Source: Salinispora tropica CNB-440 (GTDB lineage Bacteria; Actinomycetota; Actinomycetes; Mycobacteriales; Micromonosporaceae). From it: a stretch of 64,000 nucleotides of DNA. Both the position numbers and the translations under genes were made by a program. The stretch covers positions 4,096,144-4,160,143 of the forward strand of contig NC_009380.1 of NCBI RefSeq assembly GCF_000016425.1. The letters run 5' to 3'. Below, in pieces: positions 25,130 to 34,246 of the stretch. The notes beneath the pieces were generated by a model that was not told the origin of the DNA, ran no database searches, and saw only the letters and a list, made by a program, of their open reading frames with translations. How positions within the stretch are numbered: position 1 is the first letter of the stretch; each line of letters starts with the position of its first letter.

Positions 25130-26977
25130 ATGGCAAAGAAGCTGCTCGGGAAGGTCGTGGCAGGTGCGGCCCTCGGTGGCGCCTCCCTGCTCGTGTGCGC
25201 GCCGGGAATCGCGGTCGCAGACGATCACCACCGTGAGGACGGCGGGAAGGTCAAAGCCAAGCCACACGCGGTCGAGGCCGGCCACGAGGTCAAGCTGCTC
25301 CAGGTCTGCCCGAAGCCGCAGGAGCACGCCTACATCTGGTCGAAGGTGACCGGCAAGGTCAAGCTCAAGCCAGCGCACGACCGGCGGGACGGCAAGGACG
25401 ACCGGGACAGGGGCGGTCGCGACCATAAGGACGACTACGGCTACCACGGCGACCGCGACTACGGCTACCACGGCGACCGCGACCACAGCGGCCACGACTA
25501 CGGCTACCACAGCGACCGCGACCACAGCGGCCACGACTACGGCTACCACAGCGACCGCGACCACAGCGGCCACGACTACGGCTACCACAGCGACCGCGAC
25601 CACAGCGGCCACGACTACGGCTACCACAGCGACCGCGACCACAGCGGCCACGACTACGGCTACCACAGCGACCGCGACCACAGCGGCCACGACTACGGCT
25701 ACCACAGCGACCGCGACCACAGCGGCCACGACTACGGCTACCACAGCGACCGCGACCACAGCGGCCACGACTACGGCTACCACAGCGACCGCGACCACAG
25801 CGGCCACGACTACGGCTACCACAGCGACCGCGACCACAGCGGCCACGACTACGGCTACCACAGCGACCGCGACCACAGCGGCCACGACTACGGCTACCAC
25901 AGCGACCGCGACCACAGCGGCCACGACTACGGCTACCACAGCGACCGCGACCACAGCGGCCACGACTACGGCTACCACAGCGACCGCGACCACAGCGGCC
26001 ACGACTACGGCTACCACAGCGACCGCGACCACAGCGGCCACGACTACAAAGGCGACTGGGGCTCCGAAGGCCACAGCGACCGCGACCACAGCGGCCACGA
26101 CTACAAGGGCCACGACTACAAAGGCGACTGGGGCTCCGAAGGCCACAGCGACCGCGACCACAGCGGCCACGACTACAAAGGCCACGACTACAAGGGCGAC
26201 TGGGGCTCCGAAGGCCACGGCGACCACAGCGGCCACGACTCCGACAGCCGCGACCACGATCGCAGCGACTGGCACGGCAACTCGGGGGAAGGCCAGACAC
26301 TTGACCGCCCGACGTCCTCCGGGCCTGACCGCGGGGGTCAGGGGGCTGCCGACCACGAGGACCGAAACGGTTCCGAGCACGGCCAGGAAGCGGAGGGTGG
26401 CCGCAGCGACTGGCACGGCGACGACAAGTCCGACGACCGTAGCGACGACCGGCACGGCGACGACCGCGGCGGCTGGCACGGCGACGACCGGCACGGCGAC
26501 GACCGCGGCGGCTGGCACGGCAACGACCGACACGGCGACGACCGCGGCGGCTGGCACGGCGACGACCGACACGGCGACGACCGCGGCGGCTGGCACGGCA
26601 ACGACCGACACGGCGACGACCGCGGCGGCTGGCACGGCGACGACCGACACGGCGACGACCGCGGCGGCTGGCACGGCGACGACCGACACGGCGACGACCG
26701 GCACGGCGACGACGGCTGGGAGCACAAGCGGGACTACGTCTACTACGGCGAGGCCAAGGTGGACAAGCACGCCAAGCCGGGCACCTACAAGCTCAAGGGC
26801 TCGTGCGGCGAGGGCGAACTCGTCGTGCTGCCGCGGGGCGGGGTCGACGGTGGTGACGGCGGCATGAGCGCCGAGGCCAACCGGGGCCTGGCTGCTGGTG
26901 GGGCTGGCCTGCTCGGCGCGGCCGCCCTGGGCGGTCTGGTGCTGCTGCGTCGTCGAACCGATGGTTCCCTGGTCTGA
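25130..26977 (+). CDS. Secreted His/Asp/Gly-rich repeat protein with C-terminal surface-anchor signal
   Basis: 615 residues. A signal peptide (about 1-28, 'GIAVADD') leads to a globular N-terminal part of about 80 residues with one Cys ('HEVKLLQVCPKPQEHAYIWSKV', shortened). Then come 15 units of 13 residues, YGYH(S/G)DRDHSGHD; a block of KGDWGSEGH/SDRDHSGHD/YKGHDY units; an SDWHG spacer; and six 13-residue units DRHGDDRGGWHG(D/N). A second small domain with one Cys follows ('PGTYKLKGSCGEGELVV'). The end is 'LPRGGVDGG', a Gly/Ala hydrophobic segment and RRR. This resembles sortase substrates, and a sortase gene starts 1 bp after the stop. The repeats could bind divalent metals through His and Asp. 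GTG 25118 is an alternative start. Confidence 0.85.
   Translation: MAKKLLGKVVAGAALGGASLLVCAPGIAVADDHHREDGGKVKAKPHAVEAGHEVKLLQVCPKPQEHAYIWSKVTGKVKLKPAHDRRDGKDDRDRGGRDHKDDYGYHGDRDYGYHGDRDHSGHDYGYHSDRDHSGHDYGYHSDRDHSGHDYGYHSDRDHSGHDYGYHSDRDHSGHDYGYHSDRDHSGHDYGYHSDRDHSGHDYGYHSDRDHSGHDYGYHSDRDHSGHDYGYHSDRDHSGHDYGYHSDRDHSGHDYGYHSDRDHSGHDYGYHSDRDHSGHDYGYHSDRDHSGHDYGYHSDRDHSGHDYKGDWGSEGHSDRDHSGHDYKGHDYKGDWGSEGHSDRDHSGHDYKGHDYKGDWGSEGHGDHSGHDSDSRDHDRSDWHGNSGEGQTLDRPTSSGPDRGGQGAADHEDRNGSEHGQEAEGGRSDWHGDDKSDDRSDDRHGDDRGGWHGDDRHGDDRGGWHGNDRHGDDRGGWHGDDRHGDDRGGWHGNDRHGDDRGGWHGDDRHGDDRGGWHGDDRHGDDRHGDDGWEHKRDYVYYGEAKVDKHAKPGTYKLKGSCGEGELVVLPRGGVDGGDGGMSAEANRGLAAGGAGLLGAAALGGLVLLRRRTDGSLV
25460..26044. repeat. 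15 tandem 39-bp coding repeats
   Basis: Exactly 585 bp: 15 units of 39 bp in frame. The first encodes YGYHG..., and the other 14 (25499-26044) encode YGYHS... and are almost or fully identical at DNA level, including third codon positions. This indicates recent expansion by slippage or unequal recombination, and copy number may vary between strains. Confidence 0.95.
26447..26680. repeat. Six tandem 39-bp coding repeats of a second type
   Basis: Six units of 39 bp encode DRHGDDRGGWHG followed by Asp or Asn (in order D, N, D, N, D, D). The period equals that of the first array but the sequence is different. Near-identical third positions again point to recent duplication. Confidence 0.9.
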
Positions 26978-26978
26978 G

Positions 26979-27656
26979 ATGACGACGAACCGGGCCGGTG
27001 GCCGTCACGGACTCCCGTGGCGCGCCGCCGGCTCCGTCGTCGTCGTCCTGCTCGCCCTGGCCGGTTTCGGCCTGATCGGGGCATCGTTTACGGAGAGTCT
27101 CCCGGCCCGTCCCCCGCAGCCTCCCGCACTGGCCGATTCTCCGGTCGGGGCAGCGGCCCCCACCAGCCCGGACGTTGCGCAGCCTGCCCCCTCCGGCTTC
27201 GCCCGCTCCGCTCCCAGCCACATCGTCATCCCCAGAATCGGCGTCAATGCATCGATCATGAAGATCGGGACTAATACGGACGGAACAGTCGAGGTGCCCC
27301 CGCTCGATCAGGCACAGCTGGCCGGCTGGTACGAGCCGGGGGCAAGCCCCGGCGAAGTCGGTAACGCCGTGATTGTCGGACACGTCGACTCAGCGTCGAT
27401 CGGCCCCGCTGTCTTCTTCTCCCTCGGCGAGCTGCGACCCGGCGACACGGTTGACGTGGTCCGGGAGGATGGTAAGCAGGTCGACTTCACCGTCGAGTCG
27501 GTGAAGTCCTATCCGAAGACCGACTTCCCGACCGAACTGGTCTACGGCCCCACTGACCAGATCGGACTACGGGTGGTGACCTGTGGGGGCGTCTTCGACG
27601 AGGCAGCCGGCAGCTACCCGGACAACATCGTCGTGTTCGCCACCCAGGCTCGATGA
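26979..27656 (+). CDS. Class F-like sortase
   Basis: 225-residue membrane-bound transpeptidase. N-terminal membrane anchor is at about 17-38, then a Pro/Ala-rich spacer and the sortase beta-barrel from about 80 ('HIVIPRIGVNASI'). The catalytic His is H135 in 'VIVGHVDS' and the catalytic Cys is C202 in 'LRVVTCGGVFD'. The Arg expected about 12-13 residues after Cys is not obvious: the segment reads 'GSYPDNIVVFATQAR'. It is transcribed with the repeat protein (1-bp gap), its probable substrate. Class F assignment rests on the short form and the TCGG motif. Confidence 0.88.
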   Translation: MTTNRAGGRHGLPWRAAGSVVVVLLALAGFGLIGASFTESLPARPPQPPALADSPVGAAAPTSPDVAQPAPSGFARSAPSHIVIPRIGVNASIMKIGTNTDGTVEVPPLDQAQLAGWYEPGASPGEVGNAVIVGHVDSASIGPAVFFSLGELRPGDTVDVVREDGKQVDFTVESVKSYPKTDFPTELVYGPTDQIGLRVVTCGGVFDEAAGSYPDNIVVFATQAR

Positions 27657-27665
27657 CCAGGGATC

Positions 27666-27704
27666 AGGTGACCCGGCGGCCGGGGCCCGGCCACCGGGTC
27701 ACCT
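27666..27704. terminator. Hairpin between sortase and convergent glutamate dehydrogenase genes
   Basis: Perfect 11-bp outer stem (27666-27676 with 27694-27704) with a further GC-rich inner stem. Convergent genes end 9 bp before and 6 bp after it. Confidence 0.8.
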
Positions 27705-27710
27705 CGCGGT

Positions 27711-30700
27711 TCAGGATGCCGCCGAGGTCCGTACCAGGGTTCGGATCTGACGCAGCAACACCGACAGGGCGGCCAGGTCGGCCCGGGACTCGTCGAACTC
27801 CCCCATCGCCCGCTGTGCACGGTGGATCGAGGTAGCGTTCGACTGCTCCCACTGCTGCACCCGCTCCACTGGTGGCAGGTTGCCCGGGGTGCCCCCCAAC
27901 ACCTCGGTGGTCAGTGCGGCGAGCGCGGCGTACAGGTCGTACCGCAGCGCCATCCGAGCCAGTGTCTGCCACCGGTCCTCTCGTGGCAGCAACGAGATCT
28001 TCGACAGTAGCGAATCCACCCGGAACCGGTCCGACAGGACGAAGTAGACCGACGCGACCTCGGACACGTCGCGCCCACTGCTCGCCGCGGTCTCGACGAC
28101 ATCGAGCAGGCCGAAGCTGTACATCAACCGGACCGTCTGCTGCGCCAGATCCCGCGGCAATCCCTTGGCGACCATCGACTCGATGTGCGCCGCGATCGCC
28201 TCCCGCTCGCTGCCGTAGAAGAGGTTCTCCATCTGCGGCAGGAGGTGGGCGACCCCGTCGCGCAGCCGCGCGATCTCCGCCGGCACGTCGATCGGAGAGC
28301 GACGGTTCGTCACCAGCCACCGCACCGCCCGGTCCAGCAGGCGCCGGAAGTCCAGGTAGACGTCGGTCTGCAGGTCAGGGGCGACTCGATTGTCCAGTTC
28401 CTCGACGGCGTTCCAGATCCTGCGCAGCCCGAACACCTCGCGGACCACCACGTACGCGCGGAGCACGTCGGCGGCGCTTGCCCCGGTCTCCTCGACCACC
28501 CGGTAGACGAACGAGATACCGCCCCGGTTGATCGTCTCGTTCACCAACTGGGTGGTAACGATGTCCCGACGCAGCCGGTGGCGGAACATCCGGTCGGCGA
28601 ACCGCTCCCGCATCGGCGTGGGGAAGTAGTTGACCAGCAGCTCGGTTGTCCACTCCTCGTCGGCCAAGCCTTCCGCCAGGATCTCCTTCTCGAGCACGAT
28701 CTTGACGTACGAGAGAAGCACCGCGAACTCCGGTGCCGTCATCCCGGACTCCATCCGGACCGCCAGTTCCTCGTCCGGTGGCAGCGCCTCCAACGCCCGG
28801 TCCAGGGCACCGGAACGCTCCAGGTCAACGATCATCCGCCGGTGCACCGGCAACAACGACGGTGCCTGCGCCTGCGCGTTGCTGATCGCCCGTGCCTGGT
28901 CGTAGTTGTCCCGCAGCACCAACTCGGCGACCTCGTCGGTCATCTCGGCGAGCAACTCGTCCCGCTCGCCAACGGTCAGCTCCCCGTCCGCAACCGCCGT
29001 GTTCAGCAGGATCTTGATGTTCACCTCGTGGTCCGAGCAGTCCACCCCGGCAGCGTTGTCGATGAAGTCGGTGTAGATCCGACCACCCGCCTCGGCGTAC
29101 TCGATCCGGCCGAGCTGGGTGCAGCCCAGGTTGCCCCCCTCACCGACGACCCGGCAGCGCAAGTCCTTGCCGTCAACCCGGATCGCGTCGTTGGACTTGT
29201 CCCCCACCTCGACGTTGGTCTGAGTCGAGGCCTTGATGTAGGTGCCGATGCCGCCGTTCCAGAACAGGTCGACCGAGGCGGTGAGGATCGCCTTCATCAG
29301 CTCCTGCGGGCTCAGCTGCGACACGCCGTCCTCGATACCGAGCGCCGCCCGCACCTGGGGCGAGATCGGCACCGACTTCGCGGTACGGAGAAACACGCCG
29401 CCGCCCTCGGAGATCAACTCCGGGTTGTACTCATCCCACATCGACCGGGGCAGGTCAAACAGCCGCTTCCGCTCCGACCATGAGGTGGTGGCGTCCGGAT
29501 TCGGGTCGAGGAAGATGTGCCGGTGGTCGAAGGCGGCCACCAGCCGGATGTGCCGCGACAGCAGCATCCCGTTGCCGAAGACGTCACCGGACATGTCGCC
29601 GACGCCGACCACCGTGAATTCCTGGGTCTGGGTGTCGTGCCCCAACTCGCGGAAGTGCCGCTTCACCGACTCCCAGGCGCCGCGGGCGGTGATCCCCATC
29701 TTCTTGTGGTCGTAGCCCGCCGATCCGCCGGAGGCGAACGCGTCGCCCAGCCAGAAGTTGTGGGCCGTGGAGATCTCGTTGGCGATGTCGGAGAAGGTGG
29801 CGGTGCCCTTGTCCGCCGCGACAACCATGTACGGGTCATCCCCGTCGTGGCGAACCACATCCGGCGGTGGCACGATCTCGCCGCTGACGATGTTGTCGGT
29901 GGCGTCCAGCAGCGCGGAGATGAATTCCTTGTAACAGGCCACCGCCTCGTCCCGGTCGCCCGGCTTCTGCTTGAGCACGAAGCCACCCTTGGCGCCGACC
30001 GGGACGATCACGGCGTTTTTCACCATCTGCGCCTTGACCAGGCCGAGTACCTCGGTACGGAAATCCTCCCGCCGATCGGACCAGCGCAACCCGCCCCGGG
30101 CCACCGGCCCGAACCGCAGGTGCACACCCTCGAACCGAGGCGAGTACACGAAAATCTCGAACCGGGGCCGCGGCGCCGGCAGGTCCGGAATCGCCTGCGG
30201 ATCCAGCTTCAGGGCAACATACGGCTTCGGCCGCCCGTCAGCGCGCTTCTGGTAGAAGCTCGTTCGCAAGGTGGCCTGGATCAGCGTCAGGTACGACCGA
30301 AGAATCCGGTCCTGGTCGAGGCTGGCCACGTCGTCGAGCGCGGCACGCAGCTCAGCGACCAGCTCCTTGCTCTGCTGCTGACGCCCCTCGGCGCCCGTTG
30401 AGCCCGGCGCGAACCGGGCCTCGAAGAGCCGCACCAGCAGGGCCGCGATCCGCGGATACGCGATGAACGTCGACTCCATGTAGTCCTGGGAGAAGACCGT
30501 GCCCGCCTGACGCAGGTACTTGGCGTACGCCCGCAACACGACCACCTGCCGCCAGGTGAGGCCGGCGCGCAGGACCAGCGAGTTGAAGCCGTCGACCTCG
30601 GCCTCGCCCCGCCACGCCGCCGCGAAGGCGTTCTCCACGTGCGGGCGAACCTCGGCCAGCTCCTGGTGTCCCTCCGGCAACCGCAGGCCGAAGTCGTACA

Positions 30701-32768
30701 GCCAGATCCGACCGTCAATGCGCTCTACCTCGTACGGGTGCTCGTCAACCGCCTTCACCCCGAGCGAGTGCAACACCGGCAGCACCGCCGAGAGCATCAT
30801 CGGCTCGCCATACCGGTACACCTTGAACCGGACGTCCATCGACTCGTCATCGCCGGTCACCCGACTCGTCGCGCGGGGCGCCAGCTGCTTACGGAACAGG
30901 TGCATCTCCAGCTGGCCGGGCTCCTCCAGCAGCTCCAGCTTCGCCAGGTCCTTCATCGCCTCGTACGGCGTGTGCCCATCCTTGTAGCCCTCCGGGAAGG
31001 CGTCGGCGTACCGGGAGAAGAGGTGCTTGGCCTGCTCGTCGCCGAGCTTGCGCTCCAGCACCAGCCGGTAGTCGTCGTCCCAGAGGCGAGTGGCGTCGGC
31101 CAGCTCCTCGGCGAGCAGGTCGGCGTCGATATCCTCCGGCGGCTTGGTCGGGTCGGTACGGACAATGAAGTGCACCCGGGCCAGCATCGACTCGGTAACC
31201 CGGGTGGTGTAGTCGACCCCGACCCCGTTCAGCTCCCGCAGCAGGATGTCCTGCATCCGCAGCCGGTTCTGGGTGGTGAACCGGTCCCGCGGCAGATAGA
31301 TCAGACAGGAGATGAAGCGTCCGTACGCGTCCCGGCGCAGGAACACCCGCAGTTGACGGCGGCCGGCCATCCGCAGCACACCGGTCACCGCGTGGTACAG
31401 GTCATCGGTCTTGATCTGGAACAGCTCGTCGCGCGGATAGGTCTCCAGGATCTGGAGCAGATCCTTGCCGGAGTGGCTACGCAGGCTCAGGCCGCACCGA
31501 TCGACCACCTCCGCCACCTTGCGCCGTACCACCGGCAGCTCCTGCACGCTGGTGCGGTACGCGGCGGTGGAGAACAGGCCGATGAACCGACGTTCCCCGA
31601 CCACCTCGCCGGCCTCGTCGAACACCTTGAAGCCGATGTAGTCCAGGTACGCGGATCGGTGCACGGTCGCCCGTGAGTTCGCCTTGGTGATGACCAGCAG
31701 GCGCTTCTCGGTAACCCGCTCGTGCGCCTCGGGAGTCATCGACGACAGCGCCCGGGACTCCGTGGAGTCCGAGCGCAGGATCCCGAGGCCGGTGCCGAGC
31801 ACCGCCCTCAGGGCCTTACCGCCCGTCTCACCCTCGGCGTCCACCAGGCGATACTCCCGGTAGCCGAGAAAGGTGAAGTGGTCGTGGGCGAGCCAGCGCA
31901 GCAACTCGACCGAGTCGGTGATGTCCTTCTCCGGCACCGGCGGCCGGTTCTCGCTGTTCCGCGCGGCCGCCAGCTCGTCGGCGAGCGTCAGCGCCTGCTG
32001 ACGCATCCTGGGCCAGTCCTCGACCGCCTCCCGTACGTCGGTGAGGACTCGTTGTAGCTCCCGACGCAGGTTGTCCCGGTCCGCCGCGTCCCGGACCGGG
32101 TCGATCTCGATCCGCATCCAGCTCTCGATCAAGCCGCCGGTGGTCACCTCGTCGGGCTCCACGTCGGCGGCCACCTCGATCAGCCGGCCCAGCGGCTCGC
32201 GCCGTATCACCAACAACGGATGGACCAGTAGGTGGACATCCAGGTGATGCGAATTGAGCAGGGCGGTCACCGAGTCCACCAGGAAGGGCATGTCGTCGGT
32301 GACGATCTCGACCACCGAGTGGTGCTGGTCGGCGTCCGGCTCGTGGATGCGAAGTTTGAGCTCGCCCGGCACCCGCTGCTCGGCCAGCTCCCGGTGGGTT
32401 CGTACGGAGTCGAGCATCTCCTCGGCGGTAAAGCCGATCAGCTCCTCGTCTGGTGCGAATCGCCAGTAACGGCGGACCAGCGACGCCGAGTCGTGGTCGT
32501 CGGCGGCGAGCGCGATCGCCTGCGCCACCAGGCGCTCCGCGTTGGGTACCGCTTCGTCGAGGTCCGAATCCTCGGCGTCCTCCCCCAACGCATTGGCGGG
32601 CAGACCCAAGTCGTAGATCGAGTCGATGCTCGAACCGGTCAGGCCGGTCACACCAGTCTCGACGTCACCGAACCCATCGGAATCGGTCGCCGAATCGAAG
32701 TTGTCGTCCCGGCCGGTATCAACCTGCCGGAGGTCGGGTCCCGGTTTGGTAGCCGGACGCCGGTCCAT
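27711..32768 (-). CDS. gdh: NAD-specific glutamate dehydrogenase, large (about 180 kDa) type
   Basis: 1685-residue enzyme of the GDH-180 family, deaminating glutamate to 2-oxoglutarate and ammonia with NAD. The long N-terminal regulatory half (ACT-like regions, to about 750) precedes the catalytic centre: 'GGLRWSDRREDFRTEVLGLV' region with 'KAQMVKNAVIVPVGAKGGFVL' carrying the substrate Lys (about 870-910), and 'HIFLDPNPDATTSWSERKRLF'. A C-terminal helical region follows. ATG 32768 is chosen because GAGGGGAG lies 8 nt upstream; a GTG at 32777 abuts that site. Together with the adjacent arginase-family gene it suggests amino-acid catabolism. Confidence 0.93.
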   Translation of the reverse strand: MDRRPATKPGPDLRQVDTGRDDNFDSATDSDGFGDVETGVTGLTGSSIDSIYDLGLPANALGEDAEDSDLDEAVPNAERLVAQAIALAADDHDSASLVRRYWRFAPDEELIGFTAEEMLDSVRTHRELAEQRVPGELKLRIHEPDADQHHSVVEIVTDDMPFLVDSVTALLNSHHLDVHLLVHPLLVIRREPLGRLIEVAADVEPDEVTTGGLIESWMRIEIDPVRDAADRDNLRRELQRVLTDVREAVEDWPRMRQQALTLADELAAARNSENRPPVPEKDITDSVELLRWLAHDHFTFLGYREYRLVDAEGETGGKALRAVLGTGLGILRSDSTESRALSSMTPEAHERVTEKRLLVITKANSRATVHRSAYLDYIGFKVFDEAGEVVGERRFIGLFSTAAYRTSVQELPVVRRKVAEVVDRCGLSLRSHSGKDLLQILETYPRDELFQIKTDDLYHAVTGVLRMAGRRQLRVFLRRDAYGRFISCLIYLPRDRFTTQNRLRMQDILLRELNGVGVDYTTRVTESMLARVHFIVRTDPTKPPEDIDADLLAEELADATRLWDDDYRLVLERKLGDEQAKHLFSRYADAFPEGYKDGHTPYEAMKDLAKLELLEEPGQLEMHLFRKQLAPRATSRVTGDDESMDVRFKVYRYGEPMMLSAVLPVLHSLGVKAVDEHPYEVERIDGRIWLYDFGLRLPEGHQELAEVRPHVENAFAAAWRGEAEVDGFNSLVLRAGLTWRQVVVLRAYAKYLRQAGTVFSQDYMESTFIAYPRIAALLVRLFEARFAPGSTGAEGRQQQSKELVAELRAALDDVASLDQDRILRSYLTLIQATLRTSFYQKRADGRPKPYVALKLDPQAIPDLPAPRPRFEIFVYSPRFEGVHLRFGPVARGGLRWSDRREDFRTEVLGLVKAQMVKNAVIVPVGAKGGFVLKQKPGDRDEAVACYKEFISALLDATDNIVSGEIVPPPDVVRHDGDDPYMVVAADKGTATFSDIANEISTAHNFWLGDAFASGGSAGYDHKKMGITARGAWESVKRHFRELGHDTQTQEFTVVGVGDMSGDVFGNGMLLSRHIRLVAAFDHRHIFLDPNPDATTSWSERKRLFDLPRSMWDEYNPELISEGGGVFLRTAKSVPISPQVRAALGIEDGVSQLSPQELMKAILTASVDLFWNGGIGTYIKASTQTNVEVGDKSNDAIRVDGKDLRCRVVGEGGNLGCTQLGRIEYAEAGGRIYTDFIDNAAGVDCSDHEVNIKILLNTAVADGELTVGERDELLAEMTDEVAELVLRDNYDQARAISNAQAQAPSLLPVHRRMIVDLERSGALDRALEALPPDEELAVRMESGMTAPEFAVLLSYVKIVLEKEILAEGLADEEWTTELLVNYFPTPMRERFADRMFRHRLRRDIVTTQLVNETINRGGISFVYRVVEETGASAADVLRAYVVVREVFGLRRIWNAVEELDNRVAPDLQTDVYLDFRRLLDRAVRWLVTNRRSPIDVPAEIARLRDGVAHLLPQMENLFYGSEREAIAAHIESMVAKGLPRDLAQQTVRLMYSFGLLDVVETAASSGRDVSEVASVYFVLSDRFRVDSLLSKISLLPREDRWQTLARMALRYDLYAALAALTTEVLGGTPGNLPPVERVQQWEQSNATSIHRAQRAMGEFDESRADLAALSVLLRQIRTLVRTSAAS

Positions 32769-33013
32769 CGGTGCCACTCCCCTCGACCCACCGCGTTGTG
32801 GGTCACTCTGCGCCCAGCCTAGGCCCTGCCTATCCGCGCCTTGGTCGGCGGACCATCATGCGGACGTCCGGTTCGGGACTGCCGTCTTCACCTACTGCGA
32901 TAGGGGTCGACCCAGCACGGGGTTACCCCGCCTCCGGATGTTCATCACCCAATCGGGGCCCGTCTTCGGCTTCTCACCGTCCAGCTGAGGACGAACGGGT
33001 TCACACAGCCGCA

Positions 33014-34183
33014 CTACGGTGCAGAAAGGCCAGGAATCTGGGGGTTCCCGAGGCGACGAACCGGCGCCAGGTGGTTGCTCGCCTCCGGCTCTGCGGGCGC
33101 CGCCAGACCAGCGGGCACCCCCGGGCCAGCCAACGACTTCGGGGGCTGCTCCACGTCGGCCGGCCCGCCCTGGTCAACGAGGAGGACCGGCGGCTGCTCC
33201 GGGCTCCGCCGGCGCTCCGCCCCTCGGCGCGGTGGGACAGCGGTGAGCAGTCGGGATGGGCCCGACCCCGGCGCAGTGACCGGCCGGAGGCCCCCGACCA
33301 GGGCGTTGACGATCTCGGCGGCATAAGATCCGTCCGGATCGTAGTCCGGGTCGAAAACGGTCAGCTCGACGCCGAGGCAGTGTGGGGTGGCGACCAGGCC
33401 GGCGAGCAGATTCTCCAGTTCGGCGAAGGCGATTCCGCCCGGGTCGGGAGCGTCGACGGCGGGCATAACGGCCGGGTCCAGCACGTCCACATCAACATGC
33501 AGCCAGTAGCCGGCGCAGTGGGTGAGCTGGTCGTGCGCCCACTGCGCGGTGCGGGCCGCGCCCTCCGCGCGCAGCGCCGGCACCGGCCGGGTGGTGATCC
33601 CGGCAGCCTGGAGGTCGAGCCGATAGTCGTCCTGCGCCCGGATACCCAGCACCACCACGTCGATATCCCGGAAGTACGGCCGCCGGCCTTCAATGGCGGT
33701 CAGGTCGAGCTGACCGCGGCCGGTGACCAGGGCCAGCCCCTCACCGGCCGCCGCGCCCACGTATGAGGCGTTACCGGGGTGCCGGAAGTCCGAATGCCCG
33801 TCCACGAAGACGAGCCCGACCCGACCACCCACCGCCGCTCCAAGCCGGTGCATGGCCAGCGCCGACCCGAGCACGACCGAGCAGTCCCCACCGAGTACCA
33901 GCGGGAACTCACCCCGGTCAATGATCGCTCCGATCCGGTCAGCGAGCGCCACCGAGTAGGTAGCGATCTCATACGCGTGACAGACGCCATCGCCGGGCCG
34001 CCAGTCGCCCGGGTCGTACCGGGACGGGGTCAGGCAGCCGGCATCCCGGGCCCGGAGCCGGCCGAGCAGGCCCTGGTCACGCAGGGCGCCAGGAGCCTTA
34101 CCGCAGCCCGGCACCGAGGTGGGGGTGGGCGGACGCAGCCCGAGGTTGGTGGGCGCGTCGAGGACGGCGATCCGGCGCGTCAT
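33014..34183 (-). CDS. Arginase/agmatinase family ureohydrolase with C-terminal extension
   Basis: 389 residues. The binuclear manganese site is complete: 'LGGDCSVVLG' (about 97-106, GGDxS rather than GGDHS), 'FVDGHSDFRH' (about 125-134), 'HVDVDVLDP' (about 229-237) and 'ELTVFDPDYD' (about 275). The enzyme should hydrolyse a guanidino compound, probably arginine, to urea. Arginases end near residue 300; here about 85 further Pro/Arg/Ala-rich residues follow 'NALVGGLRP', with no known domain. The GGGAG site before ATG 34183 is good. It lies downstream of the thioredoxin gene, separated by a terminator-like hairpin. Confidence 0.85.
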   Translation of the reverse strand: MTRRIAVLDAPTNLGLRPPTPTSVPGCGKAPGALRDQGLLGRLRARDAGCLTPSRYDPGDWRPGDGVCHAYEIATYSVALADRIGAIIDRGEFPLVLGGDCSVVLGSALAMHRLGAAVGGRVGLVFVDGHSDFRHPGNASYVGAAAGEGLALVTGRGQLDLTAIEGRRPYFRDIDVVVLGIRAQDDYRLDLQAAGITTRPVPALRAEGAARTAQWAHDQLTHCAGYWLHVDVDVLDPAVMPAVDAPDPGGIAFAELENLLAGLVATPHCLGVELTVFDPDYDPDGSYAAEIVNALVGGLRPVTAPGSGPSRLLTAVPPRRGAERRRSPEQPPVLLVDQGGPADVEQPPKSLAGPGVPAGLAAPAEPEASNHLAPVRRLGNPQIPGLSAP

Positions 34184-34205
34184 GGGCTCCCGTCCTCAAG
34201 CTTGT

Positions 34206-34231
34206 GCGGGCCGGTCGTCACACCGGCCCGC
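34206..34231. terminator. Hairpin after the thioredoxin-like gene
   Basis: Perfect 10-bp stem (34206-34215 with 34222-34231), 6-nt loop, in the 63-bp gap between two minus-strand genes. Confidence 0.65.
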
Positions 34232-34246
34232 GCCGCCGTGGCTGGT

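Noticed and set aside
25460..26680. CRISPR-like regularly spaced repeats
   Set aside because: Units are contiguous with no spacers, keep reading frame and encode 13-residue protein repeats inside one gene.
25046..26770. 574-residue minus-strand frame rich in Val/Ala opposite the repeat gene
   Set aside because: It is the complement of the repeat array. The plus frame has a signal peptide, defined end domains and a sortase neighbour.
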